From Acinetobacter lwoffii (GTDB taxonomy: Bacteria; Pseudomonadota; Gammaproteobacteria; Pseudomonadales; Moraxellaceae), in NCBI RefSeq assembly GCF_002321025.1, contig NZ_DCLL01000041.1:1-17775 (forward strand): DNA of 17,775 nucleotides, given 5' to 3'. The translations under genes were made by a program, and so were the position numbers. This document shows positions 15,001 to 17,775 of this stretch, in pieces. The notes below the pieces were generated by a model. That model was not told where the DNA came from. It did no database searches and saw only the letters and a program-made list of their open reading frames with translations. The number at the start of each line of letters is the position of its first letter. Position 1 is the stretch's first letter.

Positions 15001-15547
15001 AGAGCCTGCTCCAGTTCTGGACCTGACTCCACCAAAACCGGTGTCGGACAAACGTGTCGCAAATGATCCACGTGAGCGTCGCCGTCTGGCTAAACAGGCT
15101 GCAGAACAGGCCCTGCAACAAGCCAAGCAACAGGCCAAAGTAGAAACAGCTCCGGCAGTTGAAACTGCGCCAGAAGCACCTGTAGCAGCAGAAGCGCAAG
15201 CAGAGTCTGCTCAAGCAGCGGCAACTGAAACTCCAGTAACCACTGAAGTAGCTATTGAAGAAACCGTAAATGCTCAGCCAGCTGAACAAGCAACTGAAAC
15301 TACGGCACCAGTAGATACAGCTCCTACAGAAGCGGCTCCAGTGACTGAAGCTCAACCTAGAGATGCTGCGCCAGTTGAAGCAAATGCTGAATCAGAAGCT
15401 CCTGTTACAGAAGCCCAGGATCAGGCCGAAGTAACAACAGAAGACACTGAAGCCAGCGAAGCTGAAAAAGCGGAGAAACAGGCTGCTCGTCCACGTCGTC
15501 CACGTGGTCGTCCACCGAAAAAAGCCAATACTGCAACTGAATCATAA
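12068..15547 (+). CDS. rne: Ribonuclease E
   Basis: This is the essential endoribonuclease that starts most mRNA decay and processes rRNA and tRNA. It is 1159 residues long (E. coli 1061). The N-terminal half is canonical: an S1 RNA-binding domain (about 37-120), the DNase I-like catalytic region with Asp300 (VSIDINSAK) and Asp343 (VIDFIDM), matching E. coli Asp303 and Asp346, and the zinc-link Cys401-x2-Cys404 (CPRCHG). Beyond about residue 515 the chain is Gln/Ala/Pro/Glu/Arg-rich and probably disordered. It contains a possible amphipathic membrane anchor (WLENLFVQKQ, from Trp574), Arg-rich RNA-binding stretches, two NDPR motifs (877, 999), an ordered-looking island (about 899-949) and an AT-hook-like tail (1141-1152). 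The Shine-Dalgarno UAAGG lies in a small GGTG/CACC hairpin. Partner binding is inferred. Confidence 0.96.
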   Translation: MKRMLINATHAEEIRVALVTGQRLYDFDLENRTREQKKSNIYKGHVTRVEPSLEAVFVEYGAGRQGFLSMREIANSYYKADPRQTSNIRELITEGTELLVQVEKEERGNKGAALSTFISLAGRYLVLMPNNPKGGGISRQISGSVREELKEMLATLNVPRGMSVIVRTAGIGRSQEELQLDLQHLLDLWAQIQSTASSGPSPMLVHQEAGVVTRAIRDYLRDDVAEILIDSEQAYNEAYNFVKAVMPRQLEKLKTYTLNEPLFAHFAIESQIQTAYEREVKLPSGGSIVIDQTEALVSIDINSAKSTRGSDVEDTALNTNIEAAEEIARQLRLRDIGGLVVIDFIDMTKDRNQRMVEAKLREATQSDRARIQFGQLSRFGLMEMSRQRLRPSLEEATGYVCPRCHGTGMVRDLRSLSLSIMRKVEEIALRERHGEVQVEVPVEIAAFLLNEKRHTLVYLEQTSNVRVTVLPHPHLETPHYEITYNAEGFAPTSYERTEATRSSEKELGYESSEWHLEEEQHTHAAAPAPAQQQNNGRNNKRRNQQNQNAQQVPVAQQAPAQAQVAAPASSPCAWLENLFVQKQAATVDQSRTANNAAAAIEQMINGGAVSRGQFGQLSAPVAQPAPQQVSQPAAPASSNAYLAPSTVAQKQERDAEKPAERDERAPRHNNKKPRNPKHKEPREQVQSEASAPQQHQVHEEVVQVSRQEQRHEARENKRNSRRQHHNEPSQQNDVQNNEQQPQQAIPRRDRRNQPRQERPNRHRDPSVLNEQAQQAAPAAVEAPAVNDKQLRVELVDAPRQDVMPTAMVVNIDQAKSEIVALNDNAAVATPAVEVTAPADAPVEEAAAENVVEAALTAPVEEVVPAEESSAEKPRASNDPRQRRRQQREGQPQQATVQKLTPSQVPTLGQFTIGSLIRHVYGEDCSVLIEQFGLLPTFNRALEKFTKEYNASLVAAATPATEKKPVTRDVQVTVAKVEAEPAPVLDLTPPKPVSDKRVANDPRERRRLAKQAAEQALQQAKQQAKVETAPAVETAPEAPVAAEAQAESAQAAATETPVTTEVAIEETVNAQPAEQATETTAPVDTAPTEAAPVTEAQPRDAAPVEANAESEAPVTEAQDQAEVTTEDTEASEAEKAEKQAARPRRPRGRPPKKANTATES

Positions 15548-15568
15548 TTTGCTTAATTGCAGTCATCT

Positions 15569-15605
15569 AAAAAAACCTAGTCATTTCGGTGACTAGGTTT
15601 TTTTT
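15569..15605 (+). terminator. Intrinsic terminator of rne
   Basis: CCTAGTCA and TGACTAGG form an eight-base-pair stem around TTTCGG, preceded by seven As and followed by eight Ts. It starts about 20 bp after the rne stop codon. Confidence 0.93.
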
Positions 15606-15677
15606 GCTAGATTTAGTCAGAATAGGTTGATTGCACTAGTGTTTTAACGCTAAAAGATGGATAGCTCGTCTACTGTA

Positions 15678-15701
15678 TATAAATTGAACGTATCGGATAC
15701 G
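15678..15701 (+). promoter_or_regulatory. Possible promoter and operator of the acyl-CoA synthetase
   Basis: TATAAA (15678-15683) could be a -10 box. A perfect palindrome, CGTATC-G-GATACG (15689-15701), starts five bases later, so a repressor bound there would cover the start site. No convincing -35 was found. The regulator is unknown. Confidence 0.35.
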
Positions 15702-15720
15702 AAAAATAAATAGGATTCTC

Positions 15721-17562
15721 ATGACCCAAATGAAACCACACGATCTGATTGGGATTGCAGATGTCGCTGCCAAAATCCCGGCTTTCTTGACCAAAGTGCC
15801 CAATTTGCTCACTGGTCTAAGACAGGCATATTTACGTACTCCGAACACACCGGCCGGCCTGGGTCTGGCTTTTGAAAAAGCCACCAAGCGTAACCCGGAA
15901 GGCATTGCCTTGCGTTTTGAAGAGCAAAGCTATAGCTATGCTGCTCTCAATGCCTGGGCCAACCAGATTGCCCATTTCTATCTATCCTTGGGCGCCAAGA
16001 AAGGTGATGTTGTTGCTGTCATGGTCGAGAACCGCCCTGAGCTGATTGCCAGCGTGATTGGTCTGGCTAAACTGGGTGTGACCACCGCTCTGGTCAATAC
16101 CTCTCAAGTCGGCAAGGTGCTGACGCACAGTATCAATCTGGTCAAACCGATTGCCCTGATTGTGGGTGAAGAGTGTCGTCATGCAGTCAACGAGATTCGT
16201 AATGACCTGAATATTAGCAGTGACCGCCTGCACTGGTTTGCAGATCAAAACACTCAAGCCGATCCGGGTCAGGCGCCTGAAGGCTTTATCAACCTGGCTG
16301 AAAAAACCGATCTTGCTCCCAAATTCAATCCATCAACTACTCATTCGGTACAGGGCAAAGACGGGCTGTTCTATATTTACACCTCGGGCACCACGGGTCT
16401 ACCTAAAGCGGTGATCTTTACCAATGGTCGCTGGACGCTGGCTTATGGCACCTATGGGCATGTGCTGAATCTCAATAAAGATGACGTGATGTACTGTACC
16501 CTGCCGCTTTATCATGCCACAGGCATGGTGGTGTGCTGGTGCGGTGTCATTGCAGGGAGCAGCACCCTGGCTATTCGCCGTAAATTTTCGACCTCTTCTT
16601 TCTGGAAGGATGTGCAAAAATTTGATGCCTCTGCGATTGGTTATGTCGGTGAGTTGTGCCGCTATCTGATGGATGCTCCCCCATCTGAACTGGAAAAAGG
16701 TCACCGCGTGACTAAGATGATTGGGAATGGCATGCGCCCAAATATCTGGGATAAATTTAAATCCCGTTTTGGCATTCAGGAAGTGCTGGAACTGTATGCC
16801 TCTAGTGAAGGCAATGTCGGTTTTAGCAATATTTTCAATTTTGACAATACCGTCGGTTTCTCACCCACACCGTATGCGATTATTGCCTTTGATAAAGATA
16901 AAAATGAGCCGGTACGGGATGCCAAAGGCCATTGCAAACGGGTGAAAAAAGGCGAAACTGGTTTATTAATTGGTAAAATTACCCGCCGTTCACCCTTTGA
17001 TGGCTATACCGATCCGGAAAAAAACAAGTCAGTCATCATGCAGGATGTATTTACCACAGGTGATGCTTACTTCAATACCGGAGATCTGGTGCGCAATATC
17101 GGCTTCCGTCATGCGCAGTTTGTCGATCGTTTAGGCGAGACTTTCCGCTGGAAAGGGGAAAATGTTTCTACAACTGAAGTGGAAAACATGCTGACCGAGT
17201 ATGACAAAATCGTTGAAGCGGTGGTGTATGGCGTAGAAATTCCCAATACCAATGGTCGTGCCGGTATGGCCGCGATTACCCTGCAACCCGATGTAAAATT
17301 GGATGATGCAGATTTAGCAGCCATGGCCGCTTGCTTTAAAAAATGCTTGCCGGCTTATGCGGTACCGGTATTTTTACGTATACAACAGCAGATTGAAACT
17401 ACAGGTACCTTTAAATACCAGAAAAATAAATTGAAAGAGCAAGCATTTGATCCGAGTAAAACCGATGAACGCCTGCTGGTGTTATTGCCAGGTGCAACGG
17501 CATATTCGGAGCTCACCGCAGAGATTTTTGCCAATATTCAGGCCTATCAATATCGCTTCTAA
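15721..17562 (+). CDS. Long/very-long-chain acyl-CoA synthetase (VLACS/FATP-type, AMP-forming)
   Basis: This adenylate-forming enzyme activates a fatty acid with ATP and CoA to the acyl-CoA. It has 613 residues. The AMP-binding signature YIYTSGTTGLPKA starts at Tyr218. Motif TGDLVR lies at 453-458 (Asp455), and FRWKGENVSTTEVEN around Lys478-Glu486 is characteristic of the very-long-chain synthetase/fatty-acid-transport-protein branch rather than of E. coli FadD. Helical segments near the N-terminus (PAFLTKVPNLLTGLRQAYL) may contact the membrane. AGGA lies about 7 nt before the ATG. It has its own transcription unit, between the rne terminator and a tRNA gene. Chain-length specificity and route (beta-oxidation or lipid remodelling) cannot be read from the sequence. 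A link to the aromatic cluster is unlikely. Confidence 0.88.
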   Translation: MTQMKPHDLIGIADVAAKIPAFLTKVPNLLTGLRQAYLRTPNTPAGLGLAFEKATKRNPEGIALRFEEQSYSYAALNAWANQIAHFYLSLGAKKGDVVAVMVENRPELIASVIGLAKLGVTTALVNTSQVGKVLTHSINLVKPIALIVGEECRHAVNEIRNDLNISSDRLHWFADQNTQADPGQAPEGFINLAEKTDLAPKFNPSTTHSVQGKDGLFYIYTSGTTGLPKAVIFTNGRWTLAYGTYGHVLNLNKDDVMYCTLPLYHATGMVVCWCGVIAGSSTLAIRRKFSTSSFWKDVQKFDASAIGYVGELCRYLMDAPPSELEKGHRVTKMIGNGMRPNIWDKFKSRFGIQEVLELYASSEGNVGFSNIFNFDNTVGFSPTPYAIIAFDKDKNEPVRDAKGHCKRVKKGETGLLIGKITRRSPFDGYTDPEKNKSVIMQDVFTTGDAYFNTGDLVRNIGFRHAQFVDRLGETFRWKGENVSTTEVENMLTEYDKIVEAVVYGVEIPNTNGRAGMAAITLQPDVKLDDADLAAMAACFKKCLPAYAVPVFLRIQQQIETTGTFKYQKNKLKEQAFDPSKTDERLLVLLPGATAYSELTAEIFANIQAYQYRF

Positions 17563-17568
17563 GTACTG

Positions 17569-17644
17569 AAGTTGCCTATTTTTTGTTTAGATAAAGCATA
17601 ATTGTTGTATTTATAATCAAACATGGGCAACTTTGTTATTTTTT
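17569..17644 (+). terminator. Possible terminator of the acyl-CoA synthetase gene
   Basis: AAGTTGCC (17569-17576) can pair with GGCAACTT (17626-17633) across a 49-base loop, followed by a T-rich stretch (17634-17644). The long loop makes this only moderately convincing. Confidence 0.4.
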
Positions 17645-17646
17645 GC

Positions 17647-17674
17647 TTGCGCTGAAATGAGATCTTGCTACAAT
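17647..17674 (+). promoter_or_regulatory. Candidate tRNA promoter
   Basis: TTGCGC (17647-17652), a 16-bp spacer and TACAAT (17669-17674) precede the tRNA gene, with a predicted start near 17682 and a leader of about 75 nt. The leader holds an AAGCT/AGCTT hairpin (17702-17715). Confidence 0.5.
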
Positions 17675-17728
17675 ACGCTCCATCAAACAAAGTGGTGCTT
17701 TAAGCTATTTAGCTTGACTTGCACTGCA

Positions 17729-17749
17729 CATTCAAACCTGGTTTGAATG
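17729..17749 (+). repeat. Perfect 10-bp inverted repeat just before the tRNA gene
   Basis: CATTCAAACC and GGTTTGAATG flank a single T. It lies eight bases before the mature tRNA 5' end, in the predicted precursor leader. In RNA it would form a strong hairpin. Confidence 0.7.
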
Positions 17750-17757
17750 ATGGTTCA

Positions 17758-17775
17758 GGGTCGTTAGCTCAGCTG
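17758..17775 (+). tRNA. Probable tRNA-Lys, 5' end only (cut by window edge)
   Basis: The last 18 bases read GGGTCGTTAGCTCAGCTG, which is the acceptor 5' strand GGGTCGT, then TA, the D-stem GCTC and the start of the D-loop. This matches the 5' end of bacterial tRNA-Lys as I recall it (GGGTCGTTAGCTCAG). The anticodon is outside the window, so the amino acid is an inference. Confidence 0.7.

Noticed and set aside
14888..15355. 155-codon open frame on the minus strand inside rne
   Set aside because: Its Ser/Cys/Phe/Arg-rich composition is what codon-biased antisense of Ala/Glu/Gln repeats gives. There is no start signal.

Overview
The window looks like the chromosome of an Acinetobacter-like gammaproteobacterium. 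The DNA is moderately AT-rich, intergenic regions are very AT-rich, and the rne, rluC and HAD-phosphatase block matches what I recall of Acinetobacter and Pseudomonas. No database search was possible. Family and species calls rest on motifs and remembered homologues.

Left part (1-8922): a catabolic cluster for phenylpropionate/cinnamate-type aromatic acids, resembling the E. coli hca and mhp systems combined. On the minus strand, hcaE and hcaF (the latter cut by the window edge) encode the two subunits of a Rieske ring-hydroxylating dioxygenase. The LysR activator hcaR is divergent. Further right, all on minus, lie a C-C bond hydrolase (mhpC-like), an OprD-type outer-membrane porin, and an mhpD-mhpF-mhpE operon in the E. 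coli gene order. Together they cover uptake, ring dihydroxylation, hydrolysis of the ring-cleavage product, and conversion of 2-hydroxypentadienoate to pyruvate and acetyl-CoA. The ferredoxin, reductase, diol dehydrogenase and extradiol dioxygenase (mhpB) are not here and may lie beyond the left edge. Hairpin terminators separate the units. A 14-bp sequence is shared, in the same orientation, by the hcaE-hcaR gap and the porin upstream region. It lies about 60-66 bp upstream of the inferred start sites, which is where LysR activators usually bind.

Middle (8923-11301): a regulatory gap holding a perfect palindrome, a HAD phosphatase, a 346-bp gap filled with palindromic repeats, and rluC (23S rRNA pseudouridine synthase), all minus.

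Right part (11302-17775): a gap of about 770 bp divergent from rluC is packed with hairpins and probably forms the leader of rne. RNase E follows. It has a standard catalytic half and a long disordered tail that contains an apparently ordered island, two NDPR motifs and an AT-hook-like C-terminus. After a strong terminator come a VLACS/FATP-type acyl-CoA synthetase with a palindrome in its promoter region, and the first 18 bases of a probable tRNA-Lys.
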